From Halomicrobium katesii DSM 19301 (lineage in GTDB: Archaea > Halobacteriota > Halobacteria > Halobacteriales > Haloarculaceae), in NCBI RefSeq assembly GCF_000379085.1, contig NZ_KB905378.1, forward strand, positions 853,864-917,863: a stretch of DNA of 64,000 nucleotides, given 5' to 3'. The position numbers and the translations under genes were made by a program. The stretch's first letter is position 1; each line of letters starts with the position of its first letter. This document shows positions 24,727 through 32,833 of the stretch, piece by piece. The notes under the pieces are model-generated. The model ran no database searches. It saw nothing but the letters and a program-made list of their open reading frames with translations, and was not told the DNA's origin.

Positions 24727-24989
24727 CAGTCGTCCCCTCCCTCGCCGTAGGTTCGATCGAGGTAGTCGACGATGTTCGCGCTCTCTGCCATCGTCACGCC
24801 AGTCTGCTCGTCGACGATTGCCGGGACGGTTCGCTTCCCACACAGGCGCTTGACGGCGTCGCGCTCCGAGTGGAGCGGTTCGACGAACCGGGATTCGTAG
24901 TCGAGGCCGTACTCCTGGAGCCGACGGACGACCCGCTCACAGAACGGGCAGGCCTGGAGCCGATAGAGTGTGATGGCGGTGTCGCTCAT
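24726..24989 (-). CDS. Glutaredoxin-like / GST N-terminal domain protein
   Basis: An 87-residue thioredoxin-fold protein with active-site CPFC (residues 15-18, QACPFCERVVRRLQEYGLDY) and the cis-Pro region RTVPAIVDEQTG, ending ESANIVDYLDRTYGEGG. It should exchange thiols/disulfides with small thiols or the downstream redoxin, whose gene it overlaps. Closely resembles the glutaredoxin at 53767-54021. Confidence 0.88.
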   Translation of the reverse strand: MSDTAITLYRLQACPFCERVVRRLQEYGLDYESRFVEPLHSERDAVKRLCGKRTVPAIVDEQTGVTMAESANIVDYLDRTYGEGGDD

Positions 24990-25107
24990 ACACCCGCTCG
25001 TAGGAGCGAGCGACCGGTAATTCTGTCGGGTGTGTGCATTCCGTGTCGCGTCGGCGGGGTACCCCATGGCAACGTTTAATTCACACCCTCTGCAAACTCA
25101 GACGTTG

Positions 25108-26520
25108 ATGGCTCTTGACCCCCCTGTCGGAGTCGATTCACTGGTAGCCTTGCCACTACAGGTCGACATCTACGGTCCCGTCCAGCTGCCCGAGAACGTG
25201 TTTCTCGGGATCGGTGCGGGGATCATTCTCCTCTTGATCGGGCTGTCGGCGTTTTTCTCCTCGTCGGAGATCGCCATGTTCTCGCTGCCCAGCCACCGCG
25301 TCGAGGCCCTCGTCGAGGACGCCGTCCCCGGGTCGAAGACCCTCAAAGGGCTCAAAGAGGACCCACACCGGCTGCTGGTGACGATTCTGGTGGGGAACAA
25401 CCTCGTCAACATCGCGATGTCCTCGATCGCGACGGGGCTGTTGACGTACTACCTCGGGAGCGGCCAGCAGGGCCTCGCAGTCGCGCTCTCGACGTTCGGG
25501 ATCACCGCGATCGTCCTGCTGTTCGGCGAGAGCGCGCCCAAGAGCTACGCCGTCGAGAACACGGAGTCGTGGGCGCTGCGGATCGCCAAGCCGCTGAAGC
25601 TCTCCGAGAAGGTCCTGTTGCCCCTGATCGTCCTGTTCGACTATCTCACCCGGATCGTCAACAAGGTCACCGGCGGCCGCTCGGCCATCGAGACCTCGTA
25701 CGTCACGCGCGAGGAGATCCAGGACATCATCGAGACCGGCGAGCGCGAGGGCGTCCTCGACGAGGAGGAACGCGAGATGCTCCAGCGGACGCTGCGGTTC
25801 AACAACACGATCGCCAAGGAAGTGATGACGCCGCGACTGGACATGGAAGCCATCTCGAAGGACGCCTCCGTCGAGGAGGCGATCCAGCAGTGCGTCCAGA
25901 GCGGCCACGCCCGCGTGCCGGTGTACGAGGGGAGTCTCGACAATGTCATCGGCATCGCACACCTGCGGGACCTGGTCCGGGATCGGGACTACAGCGACGT
26001 AGAGACCGCACTCGCGGACCTCATCGAACCGACGCTGCACGTTCCCGAGTCGAAAAACGTCGACGACCTCCTGACGGAGATGCGCCGCGAACGGCTCCAC
26101 ATGGTCATCGTCATCGACGAGTTCGGCACCACCGAGGGACTGGTGACGATGGAGGACCTCACCGAGGAGATCGTCGGCGAGATCCTCGAAGGCGAGGAAG
26201 AAGAGCCGATCGAGTTCGTCGGCGACGGCGAGGTCGTCGTCAAAGGCGAGGTCAACATCGAGGAGGTCAACGAGGCCATGGACCTCGAACTGCCCGAGGG
26301 CGAGGAGTTCGAGACCATCGCCGGCTTCATCTTCAACCGCGCGGGCCGCCTCGTCGAGGAGGGCGAACGCATCGAGTTCGACAGCGTCGAGATCGTCGTC
26401 GAGCGGGTCGAGAACACCCGCATCATGAAGGCGCGGCTGTTACGGATCGAGCCCGAAGACGGCGAGAACGGCGAGACCGAGAGCGACGGCGACACGTCCA
26501 CACAAACGCCGACCGAGTGA
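25108..26520 (+). CDS. DUF21/CBS-domain (CNNM/CorC-like) membrane protein
   Basis: A 470-residue protein with four N-terminal membrane helices in a DUF21 (CNNM) domain carrying LSAFFSSSEIAMFSLPSHRV and LVGNNLVNIAMSSI, then a CBS pair (VMTPRLDMEAISKD ... VIVIDEFGTTEGLVTMEDL) and a CorC_HlyC C-terminal domain (AGFIFNRAGRLVEEGERIEF). Such proteins handle divalent metals (Mg2+ efflux) across the membrane, and the CBS domains sense adenine nucleotides. ATG 25108 gives a short N terminus before helix 1; GTG/ATG codons further upstream are less likely. Confidence 0.88.
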   Translation: MALDPPVGVDSLVALPLQVDIYGPVQLPENVFLGIGAGIILLLIGLSAFFSSSEIAMFSLPSHRVEALVEDAVPGSKTLKGLKEDPHRLLVTILVGNNLVNIAMSSIATGLLTYYLGSGQQGLAVALSTFGITAIVLLFGESAPKSYAVENTESWALRIAKPLKLSEKVLLPLIVLFDYLTRIVNKVTGGRSAIETSYVTREEIQDIIETGEREGVLDEEEREMLQRTLRFNNTIAKEVMTPRLDMEAISKDASVEEAIQQCVQSGHARVPVYEGSLDNVIGIAHLRDLVRDRDYSDVETALADLIEPTLHVPESKNVDDLLTEMRRERLHMVIVIDEFGTTEGLVTMEDLTEEIVGEILEGEEEEPIEFVGDGEVVVKGEVNIEEVNEAMDLELPEGEEFETIAGFIFNRAGRLVEEGERIEFDSVEIVVERVENTRIMKARLLRIEPEDGENGETESDGDTSTQTPTE

Positions 26521-26963
26521 TACGCGACGGTGTCGACACTCACCAGATCGACTGTCCGTCGCCGAGAGACTCCGTCCGTCGCCGCTCGACTCTGGTCGTC
26601 CAGAAATCGCCGATTCGACCGGCGAGGAAAGGCTCTCGAACACCCTCACACAGTGTGGTCGGCGTGCGGTCGACTGGAGCCGTCTACACTGTCTCTGTCC
26701 CCGGACGCCCTCGGACCGACGCTTTCGGTACTGGTCGACGTGCTGTCTCATACGGAAAGTTGTAGTTACTTACCGGTGAGCGTCGCCACGGGGTAGACGC
26801 TCACCGGTACATTCCGACAACCGTCCGTATCAGACCTGCCGGTCGAAAAGATGTCACATGTGAGTTGCTGTGGTGTGTCTCTGGACGTGTTCTAGCAGAA
26901 ATAAGGAATATATTGCTGCATGGCCGAAGAATCATATATACAGTCGACAACCGTTTGGTTGAT
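26521..26963. other. Intergenic region with one MITE
   Basis: A 443-base gap. Apart from family A copy A5 and an AT-rich stretch with a TATA-like TCATATATAC (about 26930-26939) it holds nothing I can name. Confidence 0.5.
26751..26829. mobile_element. Family A palindromic MITE, copy A5 (79 bp)
   Basis: Diverged family A copy: TACGGAAAGTTGTAGTTACT starts and ATTCCGACAACCGTCCGTA ends it; loop GCCACGGGGTA. TCA flanks both sides (26748-26750 and 26830-26832). Intergenic, 230 bases after the DUF21/CBS gene. Confidence 0.82.
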
Positions 26964-27131
26964 ATGGCAATTCACTCCCCAGACCAGTGCGACGATACTG
27001 TCCCGATCGGCACGCGAACGCGAGTGGCCGACGACGATATGAGTGACACTGACCGCTCTTCGGACGGGTTGGTCGGCGCTACGGAGTGTGATCCGACGCC
27101 GATCGTTCCGCACACTCGGGTACCGAGATAA
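26964..27131 (+). CDS. Possible small acidic protein, 55 aa
   Basis: A short ORF (MAIHSPDQCDDTVPIGTRTR ... IVPHTRVPR) with an AT-rich upstream region and a TATA-like box about 25-33 bases before ATG 26964. Composition is acidic and hydrophilic, as for haloarchaeal proteins, but there is no recognised domain. It could equally be chance. Confidence 0.35.
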   Translation: MAIHSPDQCDDTVPIGTRTRVADDDMSDTDRSSDGLVGATECDPTPIVPHTRVPR

Positions 27132-27175
27132 GTTGGCGAGATCGGCCGAGACCGCCGTGTCGTCGTCGGCGTGGG

Positions 27176-28360
27176 CTACAGGATGGCTACGGCGCTGAAG
27201 ATACCGTAGCCGAGCCCGAGCGCCAGTCCCAGCGAGGCGATCCAGGCCAGCACCGTCTTGCCCATCTTCTCGCCGCTGACCGACCCGCCACCGGCGGCCG
27301 CGCCGCTCCCGATGATCGAGAAGACGATGATCTCGTTGAACGACACCGGGAGCCCGAAGAAGACGGCCGTCTGTGCGATCATGAACGAGGGGATCAGCGC
27401 CGCGATCGACCGGCGCGGCCCCAGCGAGGAGTAGTCCTGCGAGAGGGCCTTGATCATCCGGGGTGCACCGGTCCAGGAGCCCGCGAGCAGGCCGATCCCG
27501 CCGCCAAGCAGCACCGCGGTGATCGGGACGGTGAACGTATCCAGCAGCGGCAACAGCGGTCCGATCGCCAGCCCGACCTGACTGCCGCCGGCCGAGAAGG
27601 CGACGAGCCCGCCCATCACCAGCAGGAATCGCCGCTGTGCCCGCTCGCCGTGTTCGCGGATATCGTACCACACCAGCGTGGCGACCAGGAGTCCGAGCAC
27701 GAGCGAGACCAGCGCCCGGCCGCCGGTTCCGCCCTCGAACGTGCGCGCGAGGGCGACCGAGAGGGCACCCGGGCCGCCGTCGGGTCCGAGGCCCGTGAAC
27801 TCGACGTTCGCCAGTAACACGCCGACCAGTCCGGCCAGCCCACCGATCGAGAGACGCTCGCGGACGTTCTCTGCGCGGAGCAAGCGGGCCGTGGCGTAGG
27901 CGACGCCGCTGCCGACGAACGGTGTGCCGACCCAGAGAGCGACGATCTGCTGGTACTTCGGCCACGCGGGCTGGCCCCCCATCGCCAGCCCGACGCCGAC
28001 GACCGCACCGGTGACGGTAAAGGCCGTCGCGATCGGGTAGCCGGCGAAGACGCCGATGGCGACCAGCACCGCCGCAGTCAGCAGTGCGATCGTCGCGGCG
28101 ATCGCCGAGAGGCCGCCACCGTCGGGAAAGAGAACGAGCCCGCTCCCGACCGTCTCTGTGACGTTGGCTCCCTGTAACACCGCCCCGAGCAGACCCAGAA
28201 TCCCGACGAAGAAGCCGGCACGCATCACCGAGATAGCGTTGGCCCCGACCGCCGGTGCGAACGGCGTCGAGCCGGACGATCCCGCGCCGATCGCCCAGGC
28301 CATGAACAGACTCGCTGCGGCGGCGATCACGAGCGTCCCGAGCGTACTCCCAGCGACCAT
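27176..28360 (-). CDS. PiT-family inorganic phosphate transporter
   Basis: A 394-residue integral membrane symporter of the PiT (PF01384) family with about ten helices. The family repeat appears twice: SSGSTPFAPAVGANAISVMR near residue 30 and PVSFNEIIVFSIIGSGAAAG near the C terminus. It imports phosphate with Na+ or H+. The N-terminal sequence matches the PiT remnant at 10993-11313, so the two are paralogues; the transporter at 43395-44591 is a more distant member. Confidence 0.87.
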   Translation of the reverse strand: MVAGSTLGTLVIAAAASLFMAWAIGAGSSGSTPFAPAVGANAISVMRAGFFVGILGLLGAVLQGANVTETVGSGLVLFPDGGGLSAIAATIALLTAAVLVAIGVFAGYPIATAFTVTGAVVGVGLAMGGQPAWPKYQQIVALWVGTPFVGSGVAYATARLLRAENVRERLSIGGLAGLVGVLLANVEFTGLGPDGGPGALSVALARTFEGGTGGRALVSLVLGLLVATLVWYDIREHGERAQRRFLLVMGGLVAFSAGGSQVGLAIGPLLPLLDTFTVPITAVLLGGGIGLLAGSWTGAPRMIKALSQDYSSLGPRRSIAALIPSFMIAQTAVFFGLPVSFNEIIVFSIIGSGAAAGGGSVSGEKMGKTVLAWIASLGLALGLGYGIFSAVAIL

Positions 28361-28416
28361 CTGTCACCGGGTTTTGCCGGCCACCGTATTAGGCTGTCGG
28401 CTGGCGAGAGACGGCT

Positions 28417-29802
28417 TCAGTTGCTCTCGCTCTCGACGGGGTAGAGGGCGTCGGAGTGGCCGTAGTCGCTGGTGTCTCGGTGCAGCGCCCACATGCTGAC
28501 GTTTCCGATGCCCTGCTGTTTCGCGTAGTTGGCGACGTTCTGGGTGTCGCTGACCGACCACTCGGACTCGTTGACGTTGGGAAGGAACCCGAGCTTCGCG
28601 CGCCGCTGTGCCTCGCTCTTGTCGGGATAGACGGTGCTCATCCAGTCGACGGTGCCCTCGACGGCCGATTTGACCCGCTCGGGGGACGTGTCCACGTCGG
28701 TCCAGTCCATCGTCATGACGTTGATGTACTCCAGCTCGACGCCCTTCTCCAGCGCGTCGGTGATCATGTCTTTCCCGGGACAGTGGTCGGCGTTGACGAT
28801 CCCGGAGGGCCTGGCGGCCACCGTGTACGTGACTTTCACGTCCGGCCGCTCGGACTGGATCTGTGCGAGCGCCTCGTTGCGCATCTCGTAGTAGGTGCCG
28901 TCACGACCGGGCTCGTCGTAGTTCTCGTCGTCGATGTCGATGTGAGTCACGCCGAGCGTGTCGATGACGGTCTCGTAGGCGCTTTTGACCTCCGAGACGC
29001 TGCTCGCGTCCCTGGCGACGATCCGGCCGTCCCAGCCGCCCATGGCGACCCACACGTCGTAGCCCTCGTCTTGCAGCGTGCTGACCTTGTCGGCGTGGTC
29101 CGAGAGCGGCCGGTCGCCGTCCGCGGTGAGCCACGCGGGAGTGACCGTCCCGTCGTCGGTGCCGTCGCCGACGAAGGAGAGGACGACGCGGTCGGTGCTC
29201 GCGTTCCGCGTGTCACCCAGGATGTCGCCCCACGTGCCGAGATACGGGGAGAAGATGGCGTCACTGTTGCCGCCCGACGAGGAGCTGACAGAGATCACCG
29301 TCGTCGCGCTGTCGGTGGCTCCGTCGTCGTCGGTGACGGTGAGCGTGACGGTGTAGTCCCCGGCCGAGTCGTAGCTGTGACTCGTCGTCGCCCCGGTCGC
29401 CGTCGTCCCGTCGCCCAACTCCCACTCGTAGCTGGCGATCGACCCGTCGGCGTCGGACGATCCCGATCCGTCGAGGTCGACGGTCGTTCCGGGCTCGACC
29501 GTGGTCGCGGACGCGCTGACCGACGCCGTCGGTCCCTCGTTGCCCGTCCCGCCGTCGCCGCCACAGGAGCCTTCGAGCGTCCAGACGGCTTTACTCTCTT
29601 CGGGGGCAGAGCCCCGAGTCCACCACTCGGCGGTCCATAGAGACCCCTCGTAGGTCACCTGATCGCCGCCGTTGTAGGTCGCGTCCGGGTCCCACTCGGC
29701 AACGTTGCCACAGTCCGTCGCGGCCACGGTCGTGCCAGCGCCAGCCGCGAGGACGAACGTACTCGATACCGCTCGAATGAACTCTCTACGTGAATTGTTC
29801 AT
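28417..29802 (-). CDS. Secreted GH18 chitinase with CBM and PKD domains
   Basis: A 461-residue Tat-exported protein: signal MNNSRREFIRAVSSTFVLAA (twin Arg), a chitin-binding CBM5/12 (about 28-75: EWDPDATYNGGDQVTYEGSL), a PKD domain (about 90-170: YEWELGDGTTATGATTSHSY), and a GH18 catalytic domain (about 180-461). The catalytic motif appears as THIDIDDENYD (the DxDxE acids). It cleaves extracellular chitin; the cytoplasmic GH9 enzyme at 57522-59201 could process the products. ATG 29802 is fixed by the Tat motif. Confidence 0.88.
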   Translation of the reverse strand: MNNSRREFIRAVSSTFVLAAGAGTTVAATDCGNVAEWDPDATYNGGDQVTYEGSLWTAEWWTRGSAPEESKAVWTLEGSCGGDGGTGNEGPTASVSASATTVEPGTTVDLDGSGSSDADGSIASYEWELGDGTTATGATTSHSYDSAGDYTVTLTVTDDDGATDSATTVISVSSSSGGNSDAIFSPYLGTWGDILGDTRNASTDRVVLSFVGDGTDDGTVTPAWLTADGDRPLSDHADKVSTLQDEGYDVWVAMGGWDGRIVARDASSVSEVKSAYETVIDTLGVTHIDIDDENYDEPGRDGTYYEMRNEALAQIQSERPDVKVTYTVAARPSGIVNADHCPGKDMITDALEKGVELEYINVMTMDWTDVDTSPERVKSAVEGTVDWMSTVYPDKSEAQRRAKLGFLPNVNESEWSVSDTQNVANYAKQQGIGNVSMWALHRDTSDYGHSDALYPVESESN

Positions 29803-30348
29803 GGTTGTCACTCTCGGAGGCAGTCGTTTGGCCCCAACCCCACGCGTCCCATGCCAGTGGTGTGTCGGACGACCCCGGGCGCTCGACAGCCCGACGGTCG
29901 CCGCCGCGAACCGGGAAGAGCCGAACCTCCGTCGGAGACGTTGTGAGAATCCCACATAAGTCCTTCATAATTTTACACAGTCGTTCGGGAAGTACGGAAC
30001 TGTTACCGAAGTGTCCCGCTTCGAATTAACGAAATTCATCTACTAATACAAAACGACTTACAGCAGACACTCACCACTCTCGTGTTTTCATTATAGAGAA
30101 ACAACTCCGGGGGTGATTCTGGGGTGTGCGATTCGGTACCGCGATTCTTCCAGAAATAGTGGTCGTAATCTGGGTCCGCAGTCGCTCTCTCTCCGGAAAT
30201 TCTCTGCTGCTTGGTCCCGTTTCTCACGGCGTCGGTTCGTCTCCCGCCTCTCCGACGCCAGACCGAAGTTTCGCTCGGCTGCCCTCGCTCAGTTCGTTTT
30301 GGCGTCTCCCGGACACGAACCCGAAATTAAACGCCGACAGAGCAGCGT
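29803..30348. other. Long intergenic region, partly AT-rich, one hairpin
   Basis: About 550 bases without a credible gene. The part 29950-30130 is AT-rich and probably holds the chitinase promoter. A hairpin GGCGTCGG (30228-30235) / CCGACGCC (30252-30259) with a 16 base loop lies downstream of the DUF5828-like gene and could terminate its transcript. Confidence 0.5.
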
Positions 30349-31068
30349 TTAGTTCGTCTTCGCATCCGTCTCCTCGTCGCCCGTCTCTTCCTCGCTCACC
30401 TCGACGCCCTCCGCCGTGGCGGCGGCCTCGACTTCCTTCTCGGTGTTGACGTGCCACCGGTCGACGTCGCTGTCGAAGTCCGCCAGGCGGTTGGAGACTC
30501 GCTCCTTGAGGTCGTCGTCGTTGACGTTGATCTCGAAGACGTACTCGGGGCGGTCGTCGCCGTTGACCCGCTGGAGGTTCGCGCTCACGAGCGCGTTGTC
30601 GAAGTAGTACGGTGCGATCTGGGTCATCACGTTCTTGTAGACGGTGTCTTCGACCGTCCGCAGGGCCTTGCGGCTGGCCGAGTCCGCCGCGCGGGCGACG
30701 TAGTCTAAGCTCTCGCCCCACGACTCGACGGCCTCGTCGGGCTCGTCGAGGTTCTCGTAGGAGTCTGCGAGCTTCTCGCCGGCCGTCCGGAGGTCGTCGT
30801 CCGGGTCTTTCCCGGCCTGTTCGCCTTTGCCCTCGTCGACGCGGGCCTGTTCGGCGGTCTTCTCGTTGACGTCCTCGTCGAGTCGCTCGTGGCTCTTCGG
30901 TCGCCACTCGTCGAACTCTTCGAGGGCGTCGCCGTCGACTGGCTGGTCGACGCGCTCGTCGGTCGCCAACTCTCGCAGCGCCTGTACGATCCGCTCGCCG
31001 TGTTCGACGATGTTGACCCAGCCACCGCGGCGCTTGAAGCCTGAAACGCTCTCTTCTATGTCTTCCAT
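30349..31068 (-). CDS. DUF5828-like acidic haloarchaeal protein
   Basis: A 239-residue soluble protein, very acidic in the centre (DVNEKTAEQARVDEGKGEQA) and at the C terminus (EVSEEETGDEETDAKTN). It begins MEDIEESVSGFKRRGGWVNI VEHGERI, which I recall as the haloarchaeal DUF5828 family. No membrane segment, cysteine or catalytic motif. The promoter region upstream holds CACTATAAGC near 31133-31142. Function unknown. Confidence 0.75.
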   Translation of the reverse strand: MEDIEESVSGFKRRGGWVNIVEHGERIVQALRELATDERVDQPVDGDALEEFDEWRPKSHERLDEDVNEKTAEQARVDEGKGEQAGKDPDDDLRTAGEKLADSYENLDEPDEAVESWGESLDYVARAADSASRKALRTVEDTVYKNVMTQIAPYYFDNALVSANLQRVNGDDRPEYVFEINVNDDDLKERVSNRLADFDSDVDRWHVNTEKEVEAAATAEGVEVSEEETGDEETDAKTN

Positions 31069-31240
31069 GGTCGATTAGAACAGCTAGTGGACGTGGTGTC
31101 CATCCGTTGATGCTGGCGGGTTTTGTCGCTACACCACTATAAGCTTTCGTCGGATGCGTGGTACCGACCGACACGGACGGCCCCGTTCCCGACGATCGCA
31201 GCGACCTCTCGCTCCGGTCTAGGATCCGCTTACCGGCCGT

Positions 31241-31261
31241 TTCGAGTCTCATAACGAAATG
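31241..31261 (+). promoter_or_regulatory. Promoter element shared with the lipoprotein gene at 35645
   Basis: A 21-base segment containing CGAGTCTCATAACGAAATG ends 24 bases before the TAXI binding-protein start codon. The same segment with one mismatch is at 35600-35620, 25 bases before the truncated lipoprotein ORF. CATAACG may be the TATA-box equivalent. Confidence 0.6.
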
Positions 31262-31284
31262 TCGTCCGGTGGTACGACCGGTCT

Positions 31285-32346
31285 ATGGGCGATCACACCA
31301 GACGACGATTCATCCGCGCGACCGGACTCGTGAGCGTCACCGCACTCGCCGGCTGTGCCGGCGACGGCGGCGGCGGTGCGGAGGACTCACCGACCGAGAC
31401 GGAGATGGACGAGGGTGGCGACGAGACGGAGGGTGACACGGACGAGACGGCCACCGACACCGAATCGTCTGACGGCGGCGACGGCCAGGCCGACACCCGC
31501 CTCTCGTGGCACGCCGGCGGGACCGGCGGCACCTACTTCCCGCTCTCGAACGAGTTCAAGACGGTCGTCGAGGACAACACCGACTTCACGCTGAACGTCC
31601 AGTCGACGGGGGCCAGCGTCGAGAACGTCGGCAGCCTCGCCAACGGGAACGCCGACTTCGCGCTGATCCAAAACGACATCGCGTACTTCGCGAAGAACGG
31701 CACCGGCATCGACGCGTTCCAGGACAACGCCATCGAGAACCTGCGCGGCGTCGCGACGCTGTACCCCGAGACGATCACGGTCGTGACCCTCGCCGACACC
31801 GGCATCTCGCAGCTGTCTGACCTCTCGGGAGCGACGATCAACACGGGCGATCTGGGCAGCGGCACGCAGGTCAACGCCAACCAGATCCTCGAAGCCGTCG
31901 GCGTCACCGACTTCGAGGAGCAAAACGCCTCGTTCTCGCAGGCGGCCGACCAGCTCCGGAACGGCGACATCGACGCCGCCTTCGTCGTCGGGGGCTGGCC
32001 GGTCGGGGCGATCGAGGATCTGGCGACGACCAACGACATCGCGATCGTCCCCATCGACGGCGACAACCGCACGGCGGTCACGGACGCGGCGTCGTGGTTC
32101 GCCGACGACACCATCCCGGGCGGGACGTACTCGGGCGTCTCCGAAGACGTGGCGACGGTCGCCGTCCAGGCGATGATCGCGACCAACGCCGACGTGCCCG
32201 AAGCGACGGTCGAGACGGTGACGGCGGCGATCTTCGACAACGTCGACGCGCTGACGATCAAGACGGAGTTCATCGGCGTCGACTCGGCGCAGGACGGGAT
32301 GTCGATCGAGCTCCACCCCGGCGCGGCGGCCTACTTCGACGCCTGA
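31285..32346 (+). CDS. TAXI-type TRAP transporter solute-binding lipoprotein
   Basis: A 353-residue exported substrate-binding protein. Tat lipoprotein signal HTRRRFIRATGLVSVTALAG followed by the lipobox Cys; an acidic Glu/Asp/Thr linker (about residues 28-75) tethers the domain. The TAXI domain begins LSWHAGGTGGTYFPLS and includes TGASVENVGSLANGNADFAL. It binds glutamate- or other carboxylate-type solutes outside the cell and delivers them to the fused TRAP permease. First gene of the operon with DUF1850 (4 bases apart) and the permease. Confidence 0.92.
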   Translation: MGDHTRRRFIRATGLVSVTALAGCAGDGGGGAEDSPTETEMDEGGDETEGDTDETATDTESSDGGDGQADTRLSWHAGGTGGTYFPLSNEFKTVVEDNTDFTLNVQSTGASVENVGSLANGNADFALIQNDIAYFAKNGTGIDAFQDNAIENLRGVATLYPETITVVTLADTGISQLSDLSGATINTGDLGSGTQVNANQILEAVGVTDFEEQNASFSQAADQLRNGDIDAAFVVGGWPVGAIEDLATTNDIAIVPIDGDNRTAVTDAASWFADDTIPGGTYSGVSEDVATVAVQAMIATNADVPEATVETVTAAIFDNVDALTIKTEFIGVDSAQDGMSIELHPGAAAYFDA

Positions 32347-32350
32347 TCCG

Positions 32351-32833
32351 ATGGGGTGGCTCCGTTCCGGACTGGTCGCCGCGGTCCTCGTGACGGCGGC
32401 CGTCGGCGTCTCGCTGCCGGCCCAGCAGACGCTGGTCGTCTCGTCGGTCGATTCGGGCGACGTGCTCCTCCGGACGCCGGTCGAGGAGGACGCGCGCGTC
32501 GCGCTGGCGTACACCCACAGCGTCGAGCGCACGCGCGTCGTCGACACCTATCGGGTCCGTGACGGACAGTTAGAGATGACCCGGATGACCTTCGAATCGT
32601 ACGGCTGGGGACTGCCGGCCGACGCCAACGTCACGCGGGCGAACGGTTCGTTCGTCTACGATCCGCCGGGGACGTTCGAGACGATCACGGTCAAGCCGGG
32701 CCGGATCGCCGGCCACCGCCTCCACGTCGGCGACCGGCGCTACGACCTAGTGAACCGTTCGAACGCACGCGCCGTCCGCATCACCGTCGAGCGCCGGCCG
32801 GCGCTGGCGGTGGCGATCGACCACGTCACATGA
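32351..32833 (+). CDS. DUF1850 TRAP-associated protein
   Basis: A 160-residue protein with an N-terminal signal/anchor helix (residues 5-25) and the DUF1850 core (VALAYTHSVERTRVVDTYRV, then FESYGWGLPADAN). DUF1850 proteins are regularly encoded between TAXI binding proteins and fused TRAP permeases and are thought to be accessory components. Overlaps the permease start by four bases. Confidence 0.88.
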   Translation: MGWLRSGLVAAVLVTAAVGVSLPAQQTLVVSSVDSGDVLLRTPVEEDARVALAYTHSVERTRVVDTYRVRDGQLEMTRMTFESYGWGLPADANVTRANGSFVYDPPGTFETITVKPGRIAGHRLHVGDRRYDLVNRSNARAVRITVERRPALAVAIDHVT

